Positions 44,819-55,449 of a stretch of DNA of 64,000 bases are shown here, piece by piece (within the stretch, counting starts at the first letter, position 1; the number at the start of each line of letters is the position of its first letter). Source of the stretch: Bettongia penicillata ogilbyi (taxonomy: Eukaryota > Chordata > Mammalia > Diprotodontia > Potoroidae); contig JAJHZJ010000496.1 in assembly GCA_023548195.1 (NCBI GenBank), forward strand, positions 5,205,001 to 5,269,000. The letters run 5' to 3'. The notes beneath the pieces were generated by a model. The model saw nothing but the letters and a program-made list of their open reading frames with translations. It made no database searches and had not been told where the DNA came from. The position numbers and the translations under genes are program-made.

Positions 44819-45229
44819 TAGGGTGAAGTAAAATAAAAAATGCTATACTCAGAGTCCAGTGGAGATTAGATAATGTAATTTGGTAGAATGTCTCGTCAAT
44901 TCAGCTGCATGACTTTCTTTAGCTCGGTTCAGTAGTTTATGAATAGGAATGGATGAAGCACACAATGAATAATCCAGGTTTCAGGTTCAGTAAATGAAAG
45001 TGGCAATTAGACAACGGGGCAAGGAATTTCAGAGCACAGGGGGTGTAATTGAAATGACTAACTACAGGAAAAAAAGAATATGAAGACAGAGCACAGGTGA
45101 CTCAACACAGGTTGAGGGGATTGTTGAAGATGAAGGCTGGGATTAGGAAGAGTAAGATATGGTGAAAGATGAAATATTCAAAAGTTGTACAATACTTTGG
45201 AACTTTGACTAACCTCTCCACTCAGAATC

Positions 45230-45430
45230 TGGTAGATTCTCCACCTTTTCAGCTTCCTTTTACATGTTGTCTTCCATCATTATAACGTGAGATCCTCCAG
45301 GATGTGGATTGTCTGATTTTTGTTCCTCTTGTAACCCCAGGGCTCAGTTTGATCATCCATAAAACCAGAGAGTTGAACTAAAGTGTCTTGCACATAGAGA
45401 GAATTTAATAAATGTTTAATGACTGAATGT
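45230..45430 (+). mobile_element. L2-type 3' fragment
   Basis: GTGAGATCCTCCAGGATGTGG, TGTTCCTCTTGTAACCCCAG and TTTAATAAATGTTTAATGACTG are ordered L2 3' landmarks. Confidence 0.6.
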
Positions 45431-45829
45431 TATTGATTTGTGATAAGATAAAATACTTTCCCTTCTGTATAACTTATGAAAAGTTGTGATCATCCCTGTG
45501 GTAGAATGGAGGAGATAATGATTTCTTATCCCTTGTTCCTTCAATTAGACCTTTTATGATGCAGACTTTAGGCTCTTCATAATCTGGGCTACTATCTCCT
45601 GGACCAACTTCAACTTAATACCCTTCCTAAAAATAAGGCGCCCTCTTAGCATGCCAAACCAACTCATGAGCTGGCAGTAGTAGAGAAGAACACGTAAGAA
45701 GAAAACCACAGTGGCATCATTGCCTTCCACAATCTGTGAATGTGTTGAATGAGAGAAAGTTGGTAAGGGATCTTGTTGGCCATCTAGTTTGAAATATACA
45801 TGAAAAAGAAACATCCTCTAATATCCCCA

Positions 45830-46145
45830 TCAAATGGTCATGCAGAAGATGTCCAAGGAGAATGAGCTCACGTTTCCAGGCAAACCTTCTACTTCGGGAC
45901 AGCTTAAATTGTTAGGAAGGTTTACTCCACATAAAAATTAAAATTGTCCGTTTATATCTTCTACCCATTTCTCTGGTCCTGCTCATGAGGCCTAACTGAA
46001 ATCATATAATTCCTCTTACCCCTGAAAGGTCTTCAGATACCTGATGATAGCTGTCATTGCCATCCTCCCTTTCTCCCTCCTCCCCATTCCTGTGTATTTT
46101 TTTCTACAGGCTAAACATGTCCAGTTTCTTCAATCAGAAGAGACT
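45830..46145 (-). mobile_element. L3/CR1-type LINE fragment
   Basis: On the plus strand the order is TTCGGGACAGCTTAAATTGT, CTTCTACCCATTTCTCTGG, GGTCTTCAGATACCTGATG, then AGGCTAAACATGTCCAGTTT. This is L3 read in antisense, from the C-terminal coding part back towards the reverse transcriptase. Confidence 0.65.
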
Positions 46146-46189
46146 TGAGCAGGTTTGTAGGCAGCAAGGAGGGGGAAGGAGAGGAATCA

Positions 46190-46870
46190 AGTATGTATTA
46201 AGCACTTACTGTGTGTCAAGCATTTTATAAATATTGTCTCAGGGAAAGAAAAGGAAAGAGATTAAGATGAGAAAGGGTACATGTAAAATGCATACATGAT
46301 GAAGTCAGTACATTCAAATATATACAGAATTATTTTATTGTGAGTAGTCTTGGGGGTCACTAGTGTTTGGGGGAATCGATAAAGGTTTCCTGTAGAAAAT
46401 GGTGCTTCAATTGTATCTGATGAAGAGAGGGTCTCTGAATGAACATGTTCTAGGCATAGGAGATAGCCAATACAAAGGCATGAAGATAGGAGGTAGAAAT
46501 GGTAAATTGAGTGTTATGGTTTAGAAACAGAGAGATGGCCATTTTGGCTGGATTAAAAAATGCCACAGACGGAATGATATCCAATGAGGCTGGAAGGATA
46601 GTCTGGGACAGATTGTGTAGGACTTTCAAAAGTAAACAGAGCTTTTATATTATATTTTTATATTTTTCTCCTAGATGAAGTACGAAGCCCTTAGAGTAGA
46701 TTGAGTAGTGGAGGGACATGGCTTTACCTGTGTCTGAGCAAATCACTTTGACAACCATGTTTTGGATGGGCTGACTTGGTGAGAGAATTGAGACAGGAAG
46801 ACTCATTAGGCATCTATGGCAATAATCCATGAGGAAGCTGATGGAGGCTTTCACAAACATAGCAGCTGTG
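46190..46870 (+). repeat. Long dispersed repeat, same family as 38375-39125
   Basis: It begins TATTAAGCACTTACTGTGTG, passes through GGTTTCCTGTAGAAAATGG and GTTCTAGGCATAGGAGATAG, and extends to a later section: TCTGAGCAAATCACTTTGAC, GGCATCTATGGCAATAATCC. It is the longest copy here, and the section after 46600 is not seen in the 38 kb copy. Confidence 0.5.
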
Positions 46871-47024
46871 GGAAAACAGAAAAAGGGTAGGATTTGGGAG
46901 ATACTGTGCAGGAAGAAAAGACAAAATTTGGCAACTTGGATGTGAGGGGGTGTGAAAAGTATCATTAGTGTAATGCTGATGGTGGTGCCTTTGGCAGAAT
47001 TGGCAAGTTAGGAAGAGGTTTTTG

Positions 47025-47085
47025 ATGCTCAGTCAGTCATGTCCAACTCTTTGTGGATGTCTGACCCCATGCGTATTTAGGGGAC
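47025..47085 (-). mobile_element. SINE tail fragment
   Basis: CAGTCAGTCATGTCCAACTC followed by TTTGTGG is the antisense of the short-tail SINE 3' end. The head is not found. Confidence 0.45.
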
Positions 47086-47390
47086 ACGAAAACAAAGCAA
47101 AGCTGCTTAGGGATGACCAGCATGATATGTGACAATCAGTTCCCATCAGCTCTCTCCCATGACCTAACTAGCAGATACAGGAATTTGTCTCTGAAGGTCC
47201 TCTTTGACCCTCATCCTTGACAGGGCACTGGATGTTCAAGGTAATACTTATTTTTCCAGAAGCATTAGAGTTTACTTCCAGCTACTAAGCTCATTTGATC
47301 TGATCAAGATTGTTCTCTATCCCAAAAAATCCAAATATTTGCTCTTATGGTTTTTATAGGAAATAGGGCCCACCCCCCTAATGTTCTGGG

Positions 47391-47480
47391 TTGAAGGATT
47401 AGTCTGTGGAAGAGGGGCCAAAAAGTTCTACTTGACTACAAAAAATAGAAATGGGAACAACGGGTGGAAATTAGAGACAG
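47391..47480 (+). mobile_element. L3/CR1 fragment, near-identical to 50635-50724
   Basis: A 90-bp block from TTGAAGGATTAGTCTGTGGA to GGAAATTAGAGACAG belongs to the L3 C-terminal coding region. It matches 50635-50724 with only about three differences, although L3 copies elsewhere here are far more diverged. The flanks do not match. Confidence 0.6.
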
Positions 47481-47489
47481 TACCAATCC

Positions 47490-47880
47490 TGTGAATATTC
47501 TAAGAATGAGACATTTGCCTAAAGGATCAGTACTTTCCTGTGCTTTTAAATTTCTAAATCCGCTGGCTGTGGGGAGTCCTTCACCTAAACATGGACGCTG
47601 AGGAAAAAAATGGGATTTAAGGATTCAGGCTTAGTAGAAGGAGCTTCAAAATATACTGATAGCAAATAAGGCTGGTCTTTAATTATGTCTGCAGTCTGTT
47701 TCTACTTTTTATTAAAAATAATATTGCTTACCTGAGGAAACTTAATTTGCCAACTGGGAATAATTATAGCCAGAAGACACTGTTGTTCAGAGTCAGTCTT
47801 AACAAATTTAACTATTGTTAAGTTTCATTTCTTATTTGTTGACTTCTGCCATGAGAATTATTGTGAGATAGGTTATAGGG
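47490..47880. other. Unassigned, repeat-poor stretch
   Basis: It contains TCTTTAATTATGTC, AACTTAATTTGCC and AATAATTATAGCC words, homeodomain-like TAATTA cores in non-repetitive sequence. This composition is seen in conserved non-coding elements but is not proof. Confidence 0.3.
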
Positions 47881-48189
47881 GAATCGGTTTTCTTGAACTT
47901 AACATTAATTCATTCACCCAACATACATTTATTAAGGGCTCCTATATACCAGGCACAGGGGATAAAAAGAGAGAATTAACAAAGGCCCTGTCCCAAAGGA
48001 CCTCATGTTTATTGGGACTGGAGGTGACAAGATTTAGAAGAAAAATAGAAAATATGTGCAAATTAATTTTATGGTTGAGGGATGCATAAGAAACTTGGTG
48101 ATCCTGTTGTCATATTTCCAACATTTAAAATACTATCTTAATAAAATAATTGAACCTTTAAACAGACATCTAGAGTTATCCAAGTTATG

Positions 48190-48400
48190 ACCTGGTTGTG
48201 ATATATCAATCCCTGGATCCTAGACCTACAGTTGAAAGAGATCTCTGAAGAGTTATAGTCCAACTGCCACTACCTGAATAGTTTAGATAAGGAAACTGAG
48301 GCCCAGAGAGAGTGGTTTGCCCTAGGTTATGCAGGTAAGGATCATTAGAGTTAACATTTGAACTTTTCTGATTTTAGAGACTGTGCCCCTTCCATTATAA
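48190..48400 (+). mobile_element. MIR/THER-like SINE
   Basis: GATCCTAGACCTACAGTTG, AGTCCAACTGCCACTACC, TAAGGAAACTGAGGCCCAG and CATTTGAACTTTTCTG are family landmarks in order. Confidence 0.55.
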
Positions 48401-49032
48401 TAAGATATAAAATGTCATATATATGTATGTATATATAAATAATGATATATATATATATTTATAAAATGACATATTTATGTGTGTGTGGAGGGAGAGAGGG
48501 AGAGGGAGAGAGAGAGAAGAACAAGCATTTATCAAGCATCTACTATGTGCCAAGAATTATACTAGGCTGGAATTACAAAGACAAACACAAAATAGTTCCT
48601 GAATTCAAGGATCTTACCTTCTGTCAATACATATATAATGTATTATATAGACACGTGTAAGTATATGAAAATATATACATTATAAATGCAAACTTCCGGG
48701 GGCTAGTGGCTGGTGAGCCATTAGATTTTGCAACTGAGAGATCAATGATAACTGGAGAAAACAGTTTCAGCTGATTGATGAAATTGGAAATGAGATTGGC
48801 AAGAGGAAGGAGGAAAGGAGTGAATGAACGGAGAGGAATTTGTAGTACTTATAGAGATTTGTAGTACTTATAGGTGGCATGGGAGGAATCAGTAGATAGG
48901 GTAACAGAAGATAGTATTGAGAATAGGGCAAATCAGCTGGAGAAGAAGGGAGAGGGTGGCATCACTTGTACAGGTAGAAAGGTTCATCTTGGTGAAATGA
49001 AGAATTTCCTCCTCATTAGAGATAGGGGTCAG

Positions 49033-49292
49033 GTGGGGCAGCCAGGTGGCCCAGGGGATAGAGCGCCATGCCTGGAATCAGGAAGACCTGAGTTCATACA
49101 AGACCCCAGATACTAAGTGACTGTGTTGGGCAAGCCATTTAACCCTATTTGCCTCAGTTCCCTCATCTATAAAATGGGCTGGAGAAGGAAATGGCAAACC
49201 ATGACAGACAGTATCTTTGCCAAGAAAACTCTAGATGGGGTCCCAAAGAGTCAGACATGACTGAAATGACTGAACAGCTACGATAACAACAG
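49033..49292 (+). mobile_element. tRNA-headed marsupial SINE, well preserved
   Basis: Head GGGGCAGCCAGGTGGCCC, B-box GAGTTCATAC, core GGGCAAGCCATTTAACCC, GGAGAAGGAAATGGCAAACC, and tail TCAGACATGACTGAAATGAC. It is among the best-preserved short-tail SINEs of the window. Confidence 0.85.
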
Positions 49293-49299
49293 GTAATGA

Positions 49300-50539
49300 G
49301 TCATGTAAAGGCTATTTCAACAGCTGGTCTGATATACAGTAGACATTTGATATTTTCTTGTTCAACGAATGATGTCTATCCTCAAGGTCTTCCTGAGTCT
49401 CTCTATTATGGTTATTAGAATGAAACTCCTCTTCTGAATTATCTCCCTCATCTCCCACTATTTCCCTTCAAATCCAGGTTGTTTTGAACGCAGTTTCCAT
49501 TGGCATCTAATTTATACTGGGAGATTCTGGTTCATTGTGACTGTCAGAATAATTATGGTAATAAACAGTCAGTGCTCAAATGTTTAAATGTATCCCCTGC
49601 TGCTGCAGGATGGTTATTATTAAATGGAAATCTGTTGTACTATTTGTGGGATTCACTATTTTTTTTAAGACTTAAGTACGCTGTAGAACTGAGAAAGTAA
49701 TTTCTGACGGAGAGGTCAGATTGGTCAAGTTTAACTTAAATACATTATAGGACCTGTCCATTTGTTGTTGTATTTCCATGTTGCTTTTTTAAAACTTTTC
49801 ACATGTTTCTGATAGTGCATTAAAAATACGTATCTTGTAATGGCTATCAGTTGCATTTCCAGTTTAAAAAAAATCTATCTGTGGTATGGAATTATGAAAT
49901 GAGATGTCAGTGGACATTTATTTAAACTCATTGATTATCTTCTGTTGCTGGTGAGAAATGAGTGGGACAGAATATACCACCGAGAAAGGAAATACTCTGT
50001 TAACATTTGTCAGGCACTGATCTCAGGAAGCAGATGAGAAAAAAGACCTTTTTTGCTGCCAATGTTTTCATTTTATTGTTACAAATGGCTTAGGCTGGCT
50101 ATAGATAAAGGAAGGAGGGAATCAATAAATGTGTCATATTTTCTCTAAGAATATGCAAGTGATAATGTACCTAGAAGGACAGTGATGAATCTTCCCCTTC
50201 CCACCACATGGAAAGTTTGCTGCTTTAACTTATCTGCCCTTTCTTGATAGACAAAGGAGACTCACCTGAGAATAATATTTCATTATGGAAAAGATGAACT
50301 ATTGTCAGCTGATTGATTTGTTCTATTACTGTTTTCTTTCCTTCCAATAAGCTTAATATATATTTTTAAAAGTACCAGTAATGTGTGGCTAAGGACTTTG
50401 AAAAGTTGATGAAAATGGTGGTAATGTTTGTCAGATAACTCCCTGTGATTGGAAGGACATTCAGAGCTATATTTTTGTAATATCATTGATAAGCAAGCTT
50501 GAGGGACTAAAGAAAGAGATGACGCCCACGATATAAGGC
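49300..50539. other. Unassigned, repeat-poor stretch
   Basis: About 1.2 kb free of recognised repeats, between a SINE and an L3 fragment. It carries several AATTAT/TAATTA-type words around 49540-49630. Confidence 0.3.
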
Positions 50540-50815
50540 CATTGCATACAAGATACTTCCTAAGGATAATTTGAATGAAATGGGGTTGCTTAGCCTAAAG
50601 AAGATTAAAGGGTGTTATAGCTATCTTCAAGTATTTGAAGGATTAGTCTGTGGAAGAGGGGCCAAAGAGTTCTACTTAACTACAAAAAATAGAAATGGGA
50701 GCAACGGGTGGAAATTAGAGACAGATTTTATGTTGGCTATAAGGGAAATTTCCCCAATGGAAATATCTAGAACAGAAAGATTCTGCCTCAGTTGGCAGGT
50801 GTAATGTGAATTAAA
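50540..50815 (+). mobile_element. L3/CR1-type LINE fragment (5' piece)
   Basis: One frame reads LSLKKIKGCYSYLQVFEG and then NRNGSNGWKLE. This matches the C-terminal stretch of CR1-clade ORF2 ('RLRGDLIAVFKYLKG ... RTRGNGLKL'). The fragment runs to about 50815, where a foreign segment begins. The L3 resumes at about 51306. Confidence 0.65.
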
Positions 50816-50829
50816 GATCTTCCTTTCCC

Positions 50830-51195
50830 ATTAATAGGACTCAGGTGGAGCCCATTAAGGGAAGCTTGATTAGGGGAGGCTTGTTTTGTAGGAGCTCCCC
50901 CCAACTTTGAAAACCCAGATGTTGGTGCTTCTATCTCTGGTAATCATGTATATGGTCAAACAGTGGGATCCGTCTGTTGAACTCTGATGTATGTATTACT
51001 GATGGTCAGACAACACCTGTCTGTTGCTCCTTATTTCTCTGCTTGTATTTTCTCTGTTGGTATATGTGATTAAATAAAATTGTTGACCCCCCCCCCTTTA
51101 AAGTTGTTTTCCTTTTAGAAAAGAAGACCTAAGAACCTGTGCAGCAGACTCTCTCGTGTATGCCAGGGAGCTTACTGCTGCAGCAGGGTATCACA
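50830..51195 (+). mobile_element. Possible solo LTR or other insertion inside L3
   Basis: This segment, absent from the L3 order, has a GC-richer middle, an AATAAAA-type polyadenylation signal near 51073, a C-run, a GT/T-rich stretch, and an end near 51195 reading GGTATCACA. That layout resembles the R-U5 end of an LTR. I could not define clean TG...CA ends or a target-site duplication, so the class is uncertain. Confidence 0.3.
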
Positions 51196-51305
51196 ATTTA
51201 GTTTAATCAAAGTTAGCATTTATTAAGGATTTACTGTGGTCAAGGTGCAGTTCTGGGTGGTAGAGATATAAAGACAAAACAGAAACATGTTCCCTGCACT
51301 TAAAT

Positions 51306-51420
51306 CTTCAAACAAAGTTTGGATCACCACTTGTCAGGTATATGAGAGAAGGGATTTTTTATTCAGGAGTAGGTTGAACCAGAGAGCTCAGAGATTCCTG
51401 CTGGATCCTGGAAGACTGTA
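51306..51420 (+). mobile_element. L3/CR1-type LINE 3' end (continuation)
   Basis: CTTCAAACAAAGTTTGGATC followed by CACTTGTCAGGTATATGAGA is the normal L3 terminus that should follow the part ending at 50815. The two pieces appear to be one element split by about 490 bp of later insertion. Confidence 0.55.
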
Positions 51421-51479
51421 TTCTATTTTATGGACTTAGAGGGGAGTTTAAATCAAAGTCTCCTAAGCTGACCCAGATG

Positions 51480-51600
51480 CTAGAGGTCTGTGATCATTTC
51501 CTCTTCTTCACCTGTAGAATAGAAGTGATAATATTTTTACTTACTGGTGTACATGATGATTGTAAAGAAACCATTACATAAATGCTTCCTATTTGGTTGA
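51480..51600 (+). mobile_element. MIR-like 3' fragment
   Basis: TCATTTCCTCTTCTTCACC, TGATTGTAAAGAAACCATTACATAAATGC is a degraded 3' segment of the MIR/SINE type. Confidence 0.35.
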
Positions 51601-52079
51601 TGTGGGCAGTTGATCTTGAAGTACCTGCCTCTTCTTTCCAGCCCTGATGAGGTCCCCCCAAACTGGCACATTCATTGCAAAGAATGATGCAGGTGATCAC
51701 ACTGGGCATGGGGATCAAGGCACAAGTCAGTCTGATAATGGGCAATAATTTACTATCCTAAACACTTGCCTTGACCCTTGCAATATAGAAGTGAATTTAT
51801 GGAGCTTTGATGAGGTCACAAATCTTTCTGAGGATTAACCTCCATTCTGGATACTAAAACTCACTTCTGTCAAATAAATTAATTCAATAAACAGGTTTAT
51901 TCTCTTGAAAGCATGTAGCCTCTATTGATATTTTAGAGAGGAAAAATTGTCAAAATAAGGATTTATTATACTTAAAAAAAACTATCATTACACTTTTAGA
52001 ACAATGGGAGATTTTTAAAAAGTGTCTGGACAGTGGAATGCAGTCCTTGTCCAAGGTTTGGTCTTTGGCCCCTTTGTAA

Positions 52080-52245
52080 GCCTTTTCTTTTCCAGGCTAA
52101 ACAAGTGCAGTTCCTTTTTAAAGCATTGATCTAATGCCTTCAGCTTGTTCAAAATAATTCTGCAGCTCCCTCATGATCACATAACATATAAAGTCCATTT
52201 TCTTGGATCTGGCATTCAAAGCTCTGAAAGTATGGCCACGATATA
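52080..52245 (+). mobile_element. L3 antisense scrap followed by L2-like piece
   Basis: TTTCCAGGCTAAACAAGTGC is antisense L3. Then CCCTCATGATCACATAACAT and GGCATTCAAAGCTCTGAAAG resemble the L2 'GGCATTCAAGGCCCTCCA' segment. Both are weak. Confidence 0.35.
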
Positions 52246-52368
52246 TTTCTCTTTGTTTTTTCCTCTTCTCCTTTGTATATCATAGAATCCTAGAAGGGAC
52301 TTCATTGCTAGTCCCACTGATTCAGAAAATATTTGTTGCTTTTTCCGTAGCTGACAAAATGCAATGCA

Positions 52369-52427
52369 ATTTCATATTAGATTGGATGCATTTTTATATT
52401 GAATGAAATATATTTGCAAAAGGGTTG
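52369..52427 (+). repeat. Local duplication, short copy
   Basis: A 59-bp block beginning AATTTCATATTAGATTGGAT and ending TTTGCAAAAGGGTTG. Both halves recur exactly at 54290-54322 and 54386-54415, separated there by about 63 extra bases. Confidence 0.85.
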
Positions 52428-52959
52428 TGTTTGACATTGATTCTATAAAAAAAAATAAGCATGGTTCCATTTCTTCCCTTCAAGTAGTTAATATTCCACT
52501 GAGAGGAAACAGCCTGTGTATAGATAAGAACATATAACCTATATGCAAAATAAAAAGAAATAATGTTTAGGGACAGGGACTTGCTTGAAGGAGGTGACAT
52601 TTGATATAGAGCTAGGGGGTAACAGACAAGGTGATGAAGGAGTACATTCCATAAATGGGAAAACAGCCTATACCAAGATACAGTGGTAGATGCAGTGCCC
52701 TGTACTGGGAGCAGCAAGAAGTCCAGTTTGATTGGAATATAGAGGGATGAGGCAAGGTTTGGAGTAGGGATTGGGGCTACATTTGAAGTGTTTTAAGCCC
52801 CAAATAGAAGATATCAAATTACTTGCATGTTCTCATTACAGAGAAAAAGTTCAATTGTATATTTCGAACTTTTGCTGTAGATGGAAAATGTGTGGGCATA
52901 GGGTATTTCTCCAATACCCCAGGATTGGCCCTGACCATAACTTTGTCACTTACTAGGTG

Positions 52960-54289
52960 ATGGAAAACTGTGTCTTTGATGATTGTCAGTATCTCTCTTG
53001 GAGGAAAAAAATAATGCATAAAAGTCTAGGTAAGTGAAAGATATGGTTAGATATACCCTGCACCAATATGTCATTGTAACAGGGAGGTGTTGCAAAGTTC
53101 TGAAAGGCTAGCAAATTATAAGCTCTGGCAGGTTTTCCTATTCTGGAAAGATTTTGAGAATAACTTGTAACAGATTGTCTGTTTTCTGAGGACAAGACTA
53201 AATCCTTTGAGGCACACATAAAGCAGGAAGATCACTTTGTAATGAATTTTTTGTTCATTTCATTTTGTTTGTATTTTTTTATTTGAGATTTTTTCTATAG
53301 TATAATTAGCTCTGGGTCTAATTGAAATATGTGTGAATGGCCAGTTACATACAAGATACAGAAGTAGATGATATCCTTACTCCAATTGCATTAAAATTAG
53401 TACCAATGATGATAGGATACTCCTTACACTTCTGTGGATCAAGAAACCATCTATCTGAATACCCCTTTCCTCCAGAAATGTGCAATGTTAACTCATTCAC
53501 ACCTAATTGTCCTATGATTCTCCTCCCATCAAGCCTGCCAAGAGGATCTGCCTAAAAGGTTTAAGGTCTTCTCCTAGCTCCCCAATATCACTCTAAAAAC
53601 CCTCTCTCCTCTTCCTTTCCTATTTCCTCTCTCTCCCTCTCTGTCTCTGTGTCTGTCTGTCTCTCTCAATGCGTGTCTCTGTCTCTCCCTATTTCTGTCT
53701 TTCTTTGCAAAAACTATTTTCCCCAGATTCTACCAAATGATCATAAATAGCTTCTTTCTATTATGTATGCGATTTCAATTCTGTCAGCTCTTAAAGAAGA
53801 ATAAGAATAAAGAAGAGGGTAAAAAGTAAAGGGATGGGGAGGTGAAAGGATGTAAATGAGGGGAGCAAGGGAGAACACAGAGAAGAGGAAGGAAACTAGA
53901 AGAAGAAAGAAGAAAACTGGAGGAAAAAAAGACAAGGAAAAGCATATGTATACTGACTTGGTAGATGTGAGTCAGTGAATTAAAATCCATAAAGACAATT
54001 TCCAAATTGCATAAGAAAAACACGTTTTCTCACAGCTGTCCATGGAATGTACAATTTGGTTTTTTATGAAAAGCCCACATTTAAGTTAACATTGACACTT
54101 TGTCCTTAATTCATGCTGCACTGCTTCTTGCTTGACTGCATAATAATGTGAGTTAAAGAATATATTAACCTACAATTCAGTTACTTCTGTCAGCTGGTCC
54201 AAATCCTCATTGTGGCTGATACAGTATGCACATGTTTTTTCTTTTTCTTTCATTTCCTCAATGTCTTACACATAGTAGATGCTTAATAT
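52960..54289. other. No feature apart from a CT-rich tract
   Basis: AT-rich sequence. A purine-rich run at 53800-53940 yields hydrophobic minus-strand open frames that are compositional. Confidence 0.4.
53585..53705. repeat. CT-rich low-complexity tract
   Basis: CTCTCTCC and TGTCTCTG words without a constant period. Confidence 0.75.
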
Positions 54290-54415
54290 AATTTCATATT
54301 AGATTGGATGCATTTTTATATATATGCAATGCAAACATGCATATAGAAAAGTATATATGTGTGTGTATGTTTCTCAAGGTTGTAAATTGAATGAAATATA
54401 TTTGCAAAAGGGTTG
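54290..54415 (+). repeat. Local duplication, long copy
   Basis: It holds the two halves of the 52369-52427 block, split by an AT-rich insert with ATGCAATGCAAACATGC and TATATGTGTGTG words. The short copy is also preceded by AAATGCAATGCAA, so the two loci share more than the block. Confidence 0.85.
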
Positions 54416-54984
54416 AGTTTCTAAGCAGAGTTAGTATGATGTCAGGGATCTGACAAGTGCAACTAGCTGGAAAACTTTAAAGATTTAGTGGAAATTTCAT
54501 TTGGTATCTATTTTAGAATCACTCACTGGTGCCATCAGCTTTGGGTGTCCTGGTAGTCAAGACAATAGTGTTTTAGAAGCCCCATCCAATTAGGATCCTT
54601 TTTTTATGGTCATTTCAAAGATGTTATATCATTCTAGCATACCCTGTCCTCATACATACAAGTTCCTTATCTGTGTTGACTAGCTGAAGAAATTCAATAC
54701 TTAGATGATGCTGGGTAGTGATATAAATCATTATAACCAGTGAAATCATCCCCAACATTGATCTCTAGCTGTTGAATGCTTTATCTTCCCTGGAGGATAT
54801 GAGGTTTTCTTACATGAATATATACACACATACATACAGAGGGAGGGATGGAAGGAGACAGTATAGGAGAGGAAGAGAGAGAGAGGGTGAGACACACACA
54901 GAAAGAAGGTCTGAGAGTCTTAACATGGTGTATGTGAGCTTGTCTTCTTTTCAATATTTTTATAAACTCAGTAAAGTTAGTCTC

Positions 54985-55115
54985 CTTTGCAATCTTATGT
55001 GTTTTTTTTTTATTTTAAGCATTAAATAAAAAAAAAAAACATGATTCTGAAAAGGAATCCATAGACTTCACCATCATATTGGAGGGGTCCAAGACACAAA
55101 TTTTAACACAGCCCC
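54985..55115 (+). repeat. Dispersed repeat, same family as 22555-22760
   Basis: TGATTCTGAAAAGGAATCCATAGACTTCACC then GGAGGGGTCCAAGACAC is the 3' half of the family. Confidence 0.45.
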
Positions 55116-55449
55116 CTAATATAGCACTTTAAGATTTGCACTTGACGCTCTTGGTAGTAGTGACATTTAAGTGCTGGAATTAATATAGAATTACCATTAA
55201 AAAAATTAAGGGGCTCTTCAAACAGATGGTAAGTATCTGAGGTAGGATTCAAATCTGTTTCTTTCTGAGTTTGTTCCAGATCGGAGTAAAAAGGTTGAGG
55301 AACTCACTTCACGGTATGGAAAAAGGCATGAGCTGAGGCCTAGAGATGAGAAAGGGAAGGACAAGGAGATGAGATCAGATAATAGTGGATAGACTAGGTT
55401 GGCAGGGTTGTAGAGGGCGTAAAGAAGGAATGGCATGAAAGATAGCTGA

